Below are positions 52,605 to 64,000 of a stretch of DNA of 64,000 nt, one piece after another (the first letter of the stretch is position 1; every line of letters begins with the position of its first letter). A program made the translations under genes and the position numbers. Source of the stretch: Erpobdella octoculata. Taxonomy: Eukaryota; Annelida; Clitellata; Hirudinida; Erpobdellidae. The stretch lies in the NCBI GenBank assembly GCA_963978895.1, contig OZ022245.1, forward strand, positions 26,335,730 to 26,399,729. The letters are read 5' to 3'. The notes beneath the pieces are model-generated. The model did not search any database, was not told where the DNA came from, and saw nothing but the letters and a program-made list of their open reading frames with translations.

Positions 52605-54981
52605 TCATGTTTTTACAACGACCTCTTTTTCTTTCGTTATAGGATTCGTTTCGACAAGAACTTCTTTGGCGTGCGGGTTCTCTTTTTTTACGAGTTCTAT
52701 CTGTTTGGCCAGTTCCGGATCTTCTTCTTCGGCTTGCTGTATGATCTCTTCCAAGTTTTTCGCTCTGGCTTTTTTCAAAGCTAGCTCCATAGAGTGGTCC
52801 CTGTTTTCCAATATAAATTCTCTCAGGCCTTCTTCGAGAAGTTCAACGGTAAATTTCTCCATTTCTTTGTACTCTGGAGAACGCTTTTTGTCCCATGTTT
52901 TTCTTTTATCAAAGGTTTGTTTCAGACCAGCTATTTCCTTTTTCAGTGCCGAGGTGACTTCATCGTCAGATGATTCGGATTCTGCAATTGCTTCATCTTC
53001 ATCTCTCTTCTTGATTAGGTCTTTTTCCAGTTTTTCTATGGCCGAATTTTTCAGTTTCTCCACGTATCTTGCATTGTTGTACAAAGCTAATACGATTAGC
53101 ATTAAAAATTTCAATCGTTAAAAAGTAGCTCTCTATCTACGTGTGTGCAATGAAACACATAAAACAAGCAACAGAGTGAACAAGTGAACGTGTAATTTCT
53201 AGTACAAAAAATTTACGAACCTTCCATGATCTTTTCTAAAGCTTTTAACTCTTTGTAGACACATGGTTTTGTGGTGTGCCTTTTTATCTGTTGAAGCATG
53301 TTGCTCATAAAATGATTGAATTTTTTGTAATTTAAATTAATTACAATATTATTACTCGACAACTTATATAGCGCCGTTAATATAAATACATCAAGGGCGA
53401 TTTGCAGCTGCAATGCCTAATAACATGCAGAGGTGCCCCAACAAGGGTGAGTGTTCGGACCGCCGGACCACACTAAATGAACCCCCGTTCATCGACTTTC
53501 CCTATGAGAAAATGTTGATTAGCGTTTACCCCATCCCACGGTCATCAATTTTTTTAGAGAGAGTGACCCCATGAGTTACCGCGTTGGGTGACACCGACCT
53601 TATTTTTGTAACGCAACTGATATCATTTAAAATAAGTAATTTTGCATAAAATTGCTTATCGACAGTAGTAATATCACAAAAAGTATTTAAAAGTTTCGAA
53701 AACTGACTCTATCGATTCGTCTTTTATATTCCAACTGCAAAGCCCTAGTGACCTCTGTCTCTCCATATTTGCACTGCAATCTTTTCCATTCAATTTCATC
53801 GCAATTAGGACTGTATAATTAAGCGTTAAATGTTAATTATGGATTCAGAAGCTCACTAGTATCTCAATAAATTAACATTATTACTTGCTCGTTGCGTCAT
53901 ACATATTCAATATTAATTAAGTATTATACAGCAGTCGTATTCACGTACATTGGCTATTAAAAAATTCTACATCACTTAAAAACCTTTGTCGTTCACTTGG
54001 AATGTAAGTTGGTGGAACAAACGGAAATGGAGGAATGTAACTGTTCATGTCACACTTGCCTTGACACGAGGAGCGAATGAAAGGAGGTGTGGTGGGGGGA
54101 AGTGGCATAAAAGGTTGCGTGTAATTTGATGGAGAGCACTCGAAAACTGGTGGTAGTGGTGGCGATGACGGAAAAGTGGTAAACAATGGTGGTGGTGGTG
54201 GTAAGATGTAGCTTGAATCTTGAAAAGAATTTGACACCGGGGATCGCAACGGACGTTTTGTTTTAAAACAGTGCCTGTTGTCAGAGGACGGTTGGGTCCT
54301 GGTCATCCAGGGCGGCTGAAACAGACCCTCGGGAAATTTTGCAGGTGAGCCCATAAAAATTATTTGAGTTTCATGTTTAGGATGTTTGCTTATTAATTGT
54401 CTTTTTTTGTTTCTTTTTCCATCATTTTTTAGATTTTCGCTTTCGCTTTCATCTCCATCTTCACTTTTTTCATGTTTCCGGCCATTTTTATTTTCCAAAA
54501 ATGGCGGCATTTGTTGTGAAGGATATATCAGCTGAGCTGGCGTTGACGTCATGGCAAACGGGTCGACACCTGGTGTTACAAAAGCATGCGTCGCAAATGG
54601 ATCTCCAGGAGTCATGAATGTCATCGGGTCGATATCTCCCAACTGACCTTGTTGAGATATTGGTGGAGCCACTCCTGCTGTCATCGGATCGATGGCTTCA
54701 AATTGGTTTTGCGGAAATAATGTAGGAGTTCCAGCTGGAATTGGTTCGCTAACACCCAAATAGTTTTGTGGTGGTATTTGTGAAACATTATCTGTCATTC
54801 GTTCAGTAGCCATCAATTGGCCTTGCTGGGCTATTGGTAGAACCATGTTCATAGTCGTGTCGGTGATTCCCATCGGGTCCGTTGGAGGCTGGCTAGCTGG
54901 TGCCGCAGAGAGCTGCTCGTTTGGAAGTGTAGCAGCCATGGCAGCCAAATCCTGATCTTGAGTTGGTAACATGGCTTGCAT
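52605..54981 (-). CDS. Tandem paralogue C, proline-rich/coiled-coil protein of unknown function
   Basis: Predicted exons: a long first exon ending at 53984 (proline- and glutamine-rich, with ISQQGQLG and DPMT repeats, a HETQIIFMG..LFQPPWMTRT block and polyproline), then 53708-53810 (NCDEIEWKRLQCKYG), 53221-53287 (IKRHTTKPCVYKELKALEKI) and 52605-53086. The last exon is acidic and helical (ALYNNARYVEKLKN..) and ends NPITKEKEVVVKT. Exon lengths 103 and 67 nt match paralogue B exactly and phases agree. I do not recognise the family. The ATG at 54981 is provisional, since homology with B suggests the exon extends a little upstream. Predominant charged helices at the C-terminus suggest a structural or scaffold role. 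Confidence 0.7.
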
Positions 54982-55683
54982 CAGTGAGATTGGAAACTTA
55001 CAGAAAGCTTTATCGAGATTTTATGAATATAAATTGTATTTAGACTAGACATTTAAGAAATGTTTAGTTTGAGACATGAACTCATTAAGCACTTTTAGGA
55101 TCAGTTTTATTCCAATTCACTGACTTAGGTCTGCTTAATCAGCCAGCTATAATTGATTGTGGGCCATTGGTCAGCTGAACATCCAATCCAAGTTGTAAAA
55201 GTTTTTTAAATCAAAGACAGTTTTACAATTTGTTTGAGTTGGATAAAACTTATCATACTTAATTAAATTTCTTTACAACGGTACTGTGCTCAGGAAATAA
55301 AGTTGTTTTTTTAACTTCATAGTTGTACAATTTTACTATTTAAATTAGTAATAATTCCTAATATAATATATGTTATTGTTTTGCATTACTAATCTATGAC
55401 GTTTTTTTTAATCTGCAAAGTTAATTATTTTGGTGGGCTTTAAGAAAAAAGTATGAATAGAAGATTTTTCTACTTTGGAAAAAAGTCAAAGACTGTCTGT
55501 GTAATATAGCAAAACATGTTTTTAGTTTCAATCGGTGTTAAACATTGATAAGCATGCATATTTGCATATTTGCATATGCATGTATTTGTTTATGTTATAA
55601 ATAATTGCTAAGCAAACTTTTTTACATAATTAAGAAACAACTAACATTAATTATAACAAACAAATTTATTTATTTTGTATTTT
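54982..55683. other. Spacer between paralogues C and B
   Basis: AT-rich, no exon supported. Confidence 0.4.
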
Positions 55684-58600
55684 TCAAGTTTTAACGACAA
55701 TCTCCTTCTCATTTGTTAAAGGATTTGTTTCGACATAAACTTCTTTGGCGTTCGGATTTTGTTCTTTGATGAGCTCTATCTGCCTGGCCATATCCGCATC
55801 GTTGTCATCAGCCCTGTTCTTCAACTCTTCCAGTTTCTCCTCTCTGACTTTCCTTAAGGCCTGCTCCGTAGCCCTGACCCGGTTGTCCATTATGATCTCT
55901 CGCAAGCCCTGTTCAAGTACTGATATAGATATGTTCTCCTTTTCTTGGTACTCTGCCTCTTGGTTTTTGTCCCATTTTCTAGTCTTGTCGAAGGTGTGTT
56001 TCAGGTCTTCAACGTCTTTTTTCAGTGCCAAAGTTGCTTCATCGTCAGATGTTTCAGACTCGCTGGCTTCAGTCTTGTCTTTCTTTGTTACAACTTCTTC
56101 GAGTTTTTTCAAAACTTCGTTTTTCAGTTTTTCGGTGTACCTGGCATTGTTATACAGAGCTAAAAAAAAAAAGAAAAGAATAAATTTGAACCAGGTTGAG
56201 TTCAATGTGTTTAAATATTAAGACTTGTTATTAATTGAACAAATTTATATCATAGTTCAAATGTGAAGATAAGATTTAAATTTTAAACAACTAAACCACG
56301 GAGCAATGATAAAACCTTCCATAATTTTTTCAAGAGCTCTCAGTTCTTTATGGACACTTGATTTTGTCGTATGCCTTTTGATCTGCGATAAAGACATTGA
56401 ATACAAATAAACAAAAATACTCAAACATAACTGTTTTTATCAATGCTTTTATTAACTCGTCGGCTCTGTTTCTCTGTCTGTTTCTCTGTCTGTTTCAAAT
56501 CTTGCAATCAATTTTTGAGTCACTTCCTGATGATAGATTTTTTTCAAATTTTGCATACATGCTCAAGATAGAAGACAATGCAATATTCAATTATTAGTTT
56601 TACAATAAGTCAATTAATTTAGTTAATTTTCTTGAGGATTTTATCGAGGGGTTTCTTGAGGGTTTTCTTGAGGGTTTTCTTGAGGGTTTTCTTGAGGGTT
56701 TTCTGGAGGGTTTTCTTGAGGGTTTTCTTGACCACAAAACGCTAACCGACTGGCAGACTATTTTATCAAGTTAACACGAACCACACTCACTGACCGCGAT
56801 TCTCAAGCGTGTACGAAATTTTCATGAAAATAGTTGAGATATTTAAATTCGATGCTTTTTGATGATATTTTTTATTATTATTACCAATGCTTTTATTAAC
56901 TCGTCGTCTCTGTTTCTCTGTCTGTCTGTTTGTTTCTCTGTCTGTTTCAAATCTTGCAATCAATTTTTGAGTCACTTCCTGATGATAGATTTTTTCAAAA
57001 TAGAAGACAGTGCAATATTCAATTATTAGTTTTACAATAAGTCAATTAATTTAGATAATTTTAATTAATTTCGATATTTCGATATAATTAAGATATTTCG
57101 ACTTTAACATAAAATAAAAGAGTAATATAAGAAAAAATTGATTGCAAAATTTGTGTTTTAATTACATATAAGAGCATTGGTTTTAAAAATTCGTTTTTAA
57201 TTTACTTGTTTATTTATTCACTTTTAAATTTATTATCGCGTGTACACATAACTATTTATTCATTTATTTATTTGTTATTGCCCGTATAATTGTAAAACTC
57301 TGGTCTGAATGCGTGAAAACCATTATTACGTTTTAGTCGCTACAAAGCACTTAGATGTTATCTTCATATCAGCAGTTTTTTCCGTAAAGTGCTAGTCAGT
57401 TTTTCTTTTATAAACGTAATAATAATATGATCATGAATGCGGATCAATGTTAATTTTTTTTATATTTGACAACCTGACCTTGTCGAGTCGCCTTTTATAT
57501 TCCATCTTTAAGGCCCTCGTAACCTCTTCTTCTCCGTATTTGCACTGTAATCTTTTCCATTCAATTTCCTCACAGTTGGGACTTCAAATAAAAAAAAAAA
57601 TCGATCATATTATTACCAACGCAGATTTACAATAATCAATTTAATTTTATCGGATTTAAATTGTAAAACGGTTAAAAAATATACGCGTAACAAGAGCCCA
57701 TATTTTGTTACCGATAGAGTACCTTTCTTGCGTGCTCTGAAAAAATGGTGGTGGAACGAGTGGGAATGGGGGGTATTGAATTCCCAGGCCACATTCACCC
57801 TGGCACGAGGGCTGGAAGTAAGAAGGCGCAGTATTAGGAAATGGCATACATGGTGGAATATTACCCGCTGAGGAAAATCCATATAACGGTGGCGGTGATA
57901 GCGTGCAACCTGATTCCTGGAAATAACTCGAAACCGGAGACAGAAATTCTCGTCTTGTATTTTCGGCAGAAAAATCTTGGTAGTCAGAAGATGATTGAGA
58001 AGTCCTAGTCATCCAAGGTAACTGAAACAGACTCCTAGGAAGGTCTGAGTTTGGACCTATAAAAATTACTTGAGTTTCGTGCTTAGAAAGCTGCTTTTCA
58101 CTGTTTGATTTTGTTTCTTTTTTACTTTTTCTGTTTGTTTTTTCTTTTGTTTCAATTTTTTCTTGTCCTCCATTTTCTCTGTCATCGTAATCATTCTGAT
58201 CTTGTTCATCCTTCCGATCGGGTTGGATTTGTTTTGAAGACAAAACCTTCTGAACTGGTGGTGCAATCGTGGCAAGCTGGTTCGTTTCCGGAATTACGGA
58301 TGCAGGTGCCATAACCGGATCTCCCGGAGGCATGGGTTCCTTTGGACCGGTAGATCCTAACTTACTCTGTTGGGTTATTGGTGGAACCGTGGCTGTTATT
58401 GGTTTGATAGCTACCAACGAGACCTGTTTGGTTAATGGTGAAGCTTTGACTGTCATTGGATTAGAAACTTCTGACTGTCCTTGCTGAGATATTGGTGAAA
58501 CTTTGACTGACGTTGGATTAGTCGCCTCACTAGCCCCAAGCTGTTCTTGGTGTGGTATTTGTGAATTATTAACTGTCACTGGTCTGGTGGCGTCAGATAT

Positions 58601-58749
58601 TGGTGAAGTTATGATTGCTCTTGGATTGGTTTTTGTCGAGTGGCTTTTTTGTGACATAGTTGGAGACTGGTTCGTCTGCACCCTCGATAGTTGATCACTA
58701 GGAAATTGCTCTGACATTTGCGTTGGTGAAATGTCTTGCGTCAGTGTAA
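55684..58749 (-). CDS. Tandem paralogue B, proline-rich/coiled-coil protein of unknown function
   Basis: Exons 57723-58749, 57479-57581, 56316-56382 and 55684-56159 join in phase. Exon 1 is rich in Q, P, S and T with ISQQGQ-type repeats and carries HETQVIFIGPNSDLPRSLFQ followed by LPWMTRT, shared with paralogue C. Exon 2 reads SPNCEEIEWKRLQCKYGEEE, exon 3 IKRHTTKSSVHKELRALEKI. Exon 4 begins ALYNNARYTEKLKN and ends IELIKEQNPNAKEVYVETNP and then an IVVKT terminus. Exon sizes 103 and 67 nt are shared with C and A. No lesion is seen. It is likely the product of a recent tandem duplication with C. Confidence 0.72.
56438..57062. repeat. 180-bp direct duplication and 12-bp minisatellite in paralogue B intron
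   Basis: The segment 56438-56630 recurs at 56884-57062 with few changes, starting AATGCTTTTATTAACTCGTC. Between them, 56641-56725 holds about seven copies of CTTGAGGGTTTT. Confidence 0.9.
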
Positions 58750-59752
58750 CTAGTAGAACAAATTATTTTCAATCGTCAGTTTCGAAATATTTGAATGTGT
58801 AGACAAAGTTTCAAACACCAGTCTTGGTGTTGTATTTTTACAATGCGATTTGATGTATTAAAATTGACTGTACACTTGATTTACTTTTAAGTCAGGAAGG
58901 TTTTCCAGTTTAAAATTAAAACCTAAATGCAACATCTGATCGAGTCTTCATAGAGTCTGCCAATGAAACGAGCTTTGTCTTTGTCGTTTCAAAACCATCC
59001 AAGTCTTAGTTCCAAGTTCTTCACTCATTGCACCCATAGAGTAAACATTTATTTTCGTTAAATGTGTCTTTAAATTATATTTTGAATTTATTCGACGATC
59101 AAATTGTTGTATTTTTATATCATGTTTTGAACTTTTTCTCCGGTACAATTATTCAGCCGTATAATGAAGATATAATGTTATTTATTATTATATTTCTAGT
59201 GCGTTTTGTTTTGATTTAATGCATAAGTTACGTATAACTGTTAGGCTCGTGATATTTTTGTACTGAAAACGATAAATAAAAAATTTTAACTTTTAAAATT
59301 TTGCATATTAACTTCGATCTTGGGACTGGGTTTATGGGGTTGTAGCACGACCCTAGGAGGGTTAATTATTCAACTTCTAGTCATCCTATCTAAGAGAAAC
59401 TTGACGTGTAGACTTGTTGCCGAAGACAGCGCAATTTATTGAATTTAAATAAAATCCTTATATGGATTTGTACAAAAATATTTTTTAATGCATTTTGCTT
59501 CTTTTCTCATTCTAAAATTATTATACACTGCGTAATTTGAATGTTGTGAAAATTTAACAACGAATTCAATGTGAATAACAATGAGAACACTTCAAAGTAG
59601 TCTCTTGAAAAATCCAGTGACTAATATAGATAATGAAAATTCAAAAAATTTCAGTAAACATTTGTTTTGACGATTCTATTAACAATTATTTATGATTTTT
59701 ATTAAATTTATTGCTATACAAATATAATAAAAAAAATTGAATCTTCTGGTTT
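58750..59752. other. Spacer between paralogues B and A
   Basis: AT-rich sequence; no supported exon. Confidence 0.4.
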
Positions 59753-61482
59753 CTAGTTTCTCACAATTGCTTCCGTTTCTCCAGTAATGGGATTCGTTCC
59801 AAGTACGATCTCTTTCGCCTCCGGATTCTGCGCTCTGATCAGCTCTATCTGCCTCAACATTTCAGGATCTTTGCTTATATCTATCCTCTTGCGCAACGTT
59901 TTACCTGTAGCATCAAGAGCTTCTGCCTTAACCTTGGCCAAAACCCTGTGAGCGTTATCTGACAGTATCTGAACAAACATCTCTTTCGGAGTGAACCGCG
60001 CCGCTTCTTCGGGTTTCTTTGCGAACTCTCGTGTCTTATCGAAAATTGTTTTTGCTCCTTTGAGTTCCCGTTGTAACTCCATCAATTGTGAGTCGCCTGC
60101 GACGTCAGCGTTCTTTTTGTCGGCATCTTTCGTGGATGTTTCCAGGCACTGATCTCTGTAGCTGGCCATCCTTTGAACATAGTCCCTGATGCTTTCGTTG
60201 TACTTTGCTTTGCTGTGAAGTGCTAGATAATGATTTTTTTTAAAGTTTTTAGTTGTTTGGAATTTATTTAATTCGAGGATAATAAGAAATAAAAATAGAG
60301 AAATAAAAATAGACCATTAGCTATCGCGTCCAAGGATTGAAGATGGCTGTAGCATTCCTCGTCTTCACATTTTTGTTTCAGCTGAAGAAGTATTTTTTAA
60401 AGAAATAAAAACACAAATAATTTTTTATTATGCTATCTTGTTTTTATTTTTTTTTACTGAAACTTCAAAGTATCATTTTTTGAAGCGGTATCTCATTTAG
60501 GCAATTGTAACAAAAAACAGATAGATCAGTAAGATATTGATGTCGCTGGGGCACAGGGCTTTCTGACCCACCAAAACTGTTCGTCTTGTTATTTAAAAAA
60601 GAGTCAACCTTTGTCTTAAAACCTTAAAATATTCCTGTTACGCAGTTCTAATATGTCAGTTTAGAAAAGAAAACGAAAACGAAACGAAAACCGAAATTGC
60701 CTACCTTTTTTAATTTACTTCTGTGCTCCATAAAAATGGCCGACGAAACATCTTCAACTCCATACTTGCACTGGAGAGCACTGCGAACGTACTCAGTACA
60801 AGGACCTCTGAAATTTTGTTTCATTTTTCATATTTCTTAAATAATTTTAAAAAGATGATACCGAATTTAAGACAAATAAAAAATAAATTAGAAGTCTAAC
60901 TTATTTTTATCAGACTTAAGTCTCTCCAGTTCTTGAGCGATGAATTTATCCGGCAAGATTTTCTCGCAGCAGCAGCCTGGTGGTGGAGGGGGAGGTGGAG
61001 GTATTGGTGGTGGGGGAACGTTGAAAGGAAACATGTGTGATGGATATTCAGGAGTTTCTTGAACTTCGATGTAGCTGTTGCCTCCAAGAGGATCGAACGA
61101 GTAAGGACAACTCATGTAAGGATGATTCGTTAAGGATATATTGGGTAGCGTGCAGCCGTTTTGAGGCATGCCGTAAACCCCTGAACCAATTGAACAAGGG
61201 GCTCCCATATCCACCAGGCCGTTTGACCACATCCCGATGCTCTCCGATGCGATGGGCAGAGAACCTGGAACCCTGGAGCTGTCCTCCCTTGAAATAGTGT
61301 TTTCAGACGACATTCTTGTTCTGCTAACTTCATTTTCAGATCTTCTGAGTTGGCGTTCTTTTGAAATTGATGAAGAAAACCTTGAATCGATCCGAGATGT
61401 TCTGTCATCGGATTCTTCTCCGTCTTCCACGTCGATATCAGTCGGTGTTCTTCCACCACTCTCTGTTCCTGTTTCGTTACTT
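59753..61482 (-). CDS. Tandem paralogue A, proline-rich/coiled-coil protein of unknown function
   Basis: Exons of about 60901-61482, 60705-60807, 60315-60381 and 59753-60223 join in phase. Exon 1 encodes an acidic/serine-rich stretch, then PYSFDPLGGNSYIEVQETPE and a polyproline run before GCCCEKILPDKFIAQELERL. Exon 2 (103 nt) has LQCKYGVEDVSSAIFMEHRS, exon 3 (67 nt) has LKQKCEDEECYSHLQSLDAI, and exon 4 ends IELIRAQNPEAKEIVLGTNP and then an AIVRN terminus. The IELI..QNP.AKE...TNP ending matches B and C, which confirms homology. The true 5' end is uncertain. The function is unknown. Confidence 0.7.
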
Positions 61483-62000
61483 CTACGTTACATGCATTGT
61501 TATGTAAATTTTGTTTATCATCGTCTAAAATGCTTTATTATATTTCATAAAGTTTTTTTTATACAAAACCTGGTTTTCGGTTTGTATAAAGGACAAACAA
61601 ATAGAGGGACGAGTCATCTATATAAATATAGATAAAAAATAGTTGTTACAAAACCAGGTTTTCTGTACCTACTATGAATCTGATTCTATTCTATAAAAGT
61701 TAAAGACTCTTTTACGGAAAATTAATATAAAATAGATAAAAATCTTACTTTTCCATTCTGTTGTTTGTTTTCAACGATTTTTGTCTTTTTCTCTTGAATA
61801 AATGCATATTTATTTGAATTTATATATTAAATAAATAAAAAGGTATTATTTTTTTCATGCAAAGTTATTTTTTGTCTTGTGTAAACATTAAAATGGAGGA
61901 GTAAACAAACAACGAATGACGTCACTTTAAATAATTACGAAAAGTTGATTGAAGTATAAATATGGAAAGGTTTTTGATGAAAATAATTTAAATTTGAAGA
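61483..62000. other. Spacer between paralogues A and D
   Basis: AT-rich sequence with two copies of an AAAACCTGGTTTTC/AAACCAGGTTTTCTG phrase in opposite orientations near 61565 and 61650; no exon supported. Confidence 0.4.
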
Positions 62001-64000
62001 TTATAGATCCTCTTGTGTTCCATCCTCGAGTTGTTTGGTTTTTCTTTTGTAATCTTCTATTTCTCTTTTCAGATTCAAAATTACCAAACTTTCACTGAAA
62101 CTTCTCGCTCGCTTTCTTTCCTTCTTCTGGTTTTGTTTTGACTCGGAGAGCACTGAAATCAAAACTAAAATCGTTAGTTTTAGTTAAAGAAATAAACGCT
62201 CATAAATGTATTTCTGTTTTTTTTACTGGAACTGACGACGAGCTTTTCCAGAAGTTTCAGTTTCTGAATTGCATCTTCGTCTGTCTGAAAGAAATATATA
62301 AACAAATAGGTGGAATGACTTGAAGGCATTTTGTATTATAGCACATCGACAGTTTAAACAATCAGTGAAAAAACATAACTTAAAATGATTTGTTTTACCA
62401 GTTTCGGCTGATTGGATTCCTTTGCTAGGTTTGAGAGATTTTTTGGTCCCCATTTGTACTGCATGTACAGCATGTCTTTGTAGTATTCTCTGAAAGTAAA
62501 AGTTCTGTGACACTTTAGCGAGTTGTACTACTGCATTCAATACTTAAAAATTACTTTATCAACCCTATATCATATTTTCTTTTTTGTCACGAACATAAAA
62601 GCCCAACAATTTTAAAAATTTTACTTATCTTCTAAACGGTGTTAGTATTATTTACAATTTGGTGTATTTGTTGAATGATTAACTTTTTTTTAAATACTAA
62701 TAAAATGTGAAATTTAACCAACTTTTCCCAATCTTTACTTGCCGGAAGCTGATTAGACAAGTATGGCGACCACGCGGAACTGGACGGGTCGCATGCGCCC
62801 AGTCCAGCGGAAGGCGACATCGTTCCGAATGGAGAAGGCGGAGAAAGAAGTGAATTTAAAATATGGTTTGTCGACGGTCCTAGAACCGGCAGTTTGATTT
62901 TCATTTTACGAGAACGATGAGGCGGTTTCGCGTACGGGTCAAAACAACACGTAGCGGGTTTACACGGTAACGAATCACACGGATTACATGTATTCGTTTC
63001 AAACCGGTTACACGGTGGATGTGGATTACATGTAAACGGACAGCACTGATAACAAGTTCCGGGTTTACACGGGGGACAATCACTAGTAGGAAGACAGCAG
63101 GGTGAGCAAGGGTTGTAAATGTATGCCGAGTCAAGGTTTCGATCGATTGAAGTGCACTCGTTTGAAATGCACGGATTAAAACGTTCTGAATTATAAGGTT
63201 CGTATAAAACTGGGTCATACGGGTCAAACTCGTAGAGGTCAGAAGGGTTTGTAGGATTACAAAACTGTTGAGACCATCCACAAGTTTTTTTTTGTTGATC
63301 GATTGGCAGCTGAAATTCTCTATCTATGAGCAGACATTGCGGTGGACTTTTGTTGGCGCTTCTACTCCTTTGAGTGCCATACCTGAGAGGTACTTTTGGT
63401 ACTCTGATCCCTTCGACGTTCAATTTGTTCTTCCGGAAAATATGTGGCCTGTTTGTTTCAATGTTACTCTTTTAATAATATCTTTATTAGAAAGAAAAAA
63501 ATAGCCTGGTATTCATAAAATAAAATTACTGCATTATTTCACAAGAAGTCAGATATTGAAGTAAACATTCGATGTCACCTTAACGGTTGGATCGGCCTCT
63601 TGATTTCACCGACGGGAGTCGGAACTTTTATAACTCTCGGCGAAGACCTAAAAAAATATAATTAACAATTACCTAAAATCAGTTGATTCTATATTTAGTA
63701 AACCAAAATAAGGTGATTCTACTAAAGCACAACTTGAACAATTTGAGCTCTAAACTGAACGCAATCGACATTCTAACCTTTTCATCAACTATAAATCGTT
63801 TTAAAATTTTTAGCTTCTGTACACACTACGACTGATTATTGTACTGAACTCTCACCGGGGGACTTGTGAGACTCTTGACCGTTCTTGATAGACAGGGGAA
63901 CGACGTAGACCTCTGAACGTATGAGCACAGCACCGCATCGGCCGTGGTGTTTTGGCTCTCGAAGGATCGGGGTAACACGTCAGTGCTGGGTGGCATAATT
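62001..64000 (-). CDS. Tandem paralogue D, cysteine/proline-rich divergent member (5' end outside window)
   Basis: Exons 63856-64000 (incomplete), 63579-63647, 62739-63448, about 62399-62487, 62227-62284 and 62001-62152 keep one open frame. The third exon is Cys/Pro-rich (CCLPTSDCPPCKPGTCYQCC). The following exons align in position and phase with the other paralogues: MLYMQYKWGPKN in place of the CKYG exon, AIQKLKLLEKLVV in place of KELKALEKI, and a short basic last exon (KKERKRARSFSESLVILNLK) in place of the long coiled coil. It is therefore a divergent, shortened member. The frame stays open to the window edge, so more exons are expected beyond 64000. Confidence 0.6.

Noticed and set aside
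52600..53121. Serine/phenylalanine-rich plus-strand ORF
   Set aside because: It is the antisense shadow of the last exon of paralogue C; similar shadows occur opposite paralogues B and A.

Overview
The window is animal nuclear DNA: AT-rich, with short exons and AG-ending introns, a U6 snRNA gene, a tRNA-Asn gene, a nuclear-receptor DNA-binding exon and an axonemal dynein heavy chain. Axonemal dynein argues against a nematode; an invertebrate with motile cilia or flagellated sperm fits best, but I cannot name the phylum. Most of the sequence is transposable elements (TEs), many nested, and long (TA)n tracts.

Layout. 1-2216: a plus-strand NR2E-type receptor DNA-binding exon and a 111-bp-arm foldback hairpin. 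2226-8121: a complete Mutator-like element (MULE) with a multi-exon DDE/SWIM transposase, inverted ends and an exact 9-bp target duplication. 8205-9244: a Helitron relic. 9438-49704 (minus strand): exons of a DNAH1-type inner-arm dynein heavy chain. Its exons run from the pre-AAA3 region through AAA3, AAA4, the stalk and AAA5. One intron, about 19.64-49.36 kb, is nearly 30 kb long and holds an intact hAT element, two leucine-rich-repeat-like genes (one broken), three Helitron-derived segments, a recent Gypsy LTR element without an integrase core, a Penelope-like element, two Foldback-type elements and a 1.3-kb terminal-inverted-repeat (TIR) element. 51.1-51.7 kb: tRNA-Asn and U6. 52.6-64.0 kb (minus strand): four tandem paralogues of an unrecognised protein family with conserved exon sizes.

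How the parts relate. The dynein transcript would have to splice across all the inserted material, and it carries at least two frame-breaking lesions, so it may be decaying or affected by assembly errors. The TEs show layered insertion: a Foldback element sits in a Helitron, another sits in a Penelope-associated segment, a SINE-like piece sits in a Penelope reverse transcriptase, and Helitron ends abut (TA)n. The elements most likely to be recent are the hAT (uninterrupted coding, perfect 8-bp duplication) and the Gypsy element (nearly identical long terminal repeats (LTRs)). All family assignments come from motif recognition by eye; no database search was possible.
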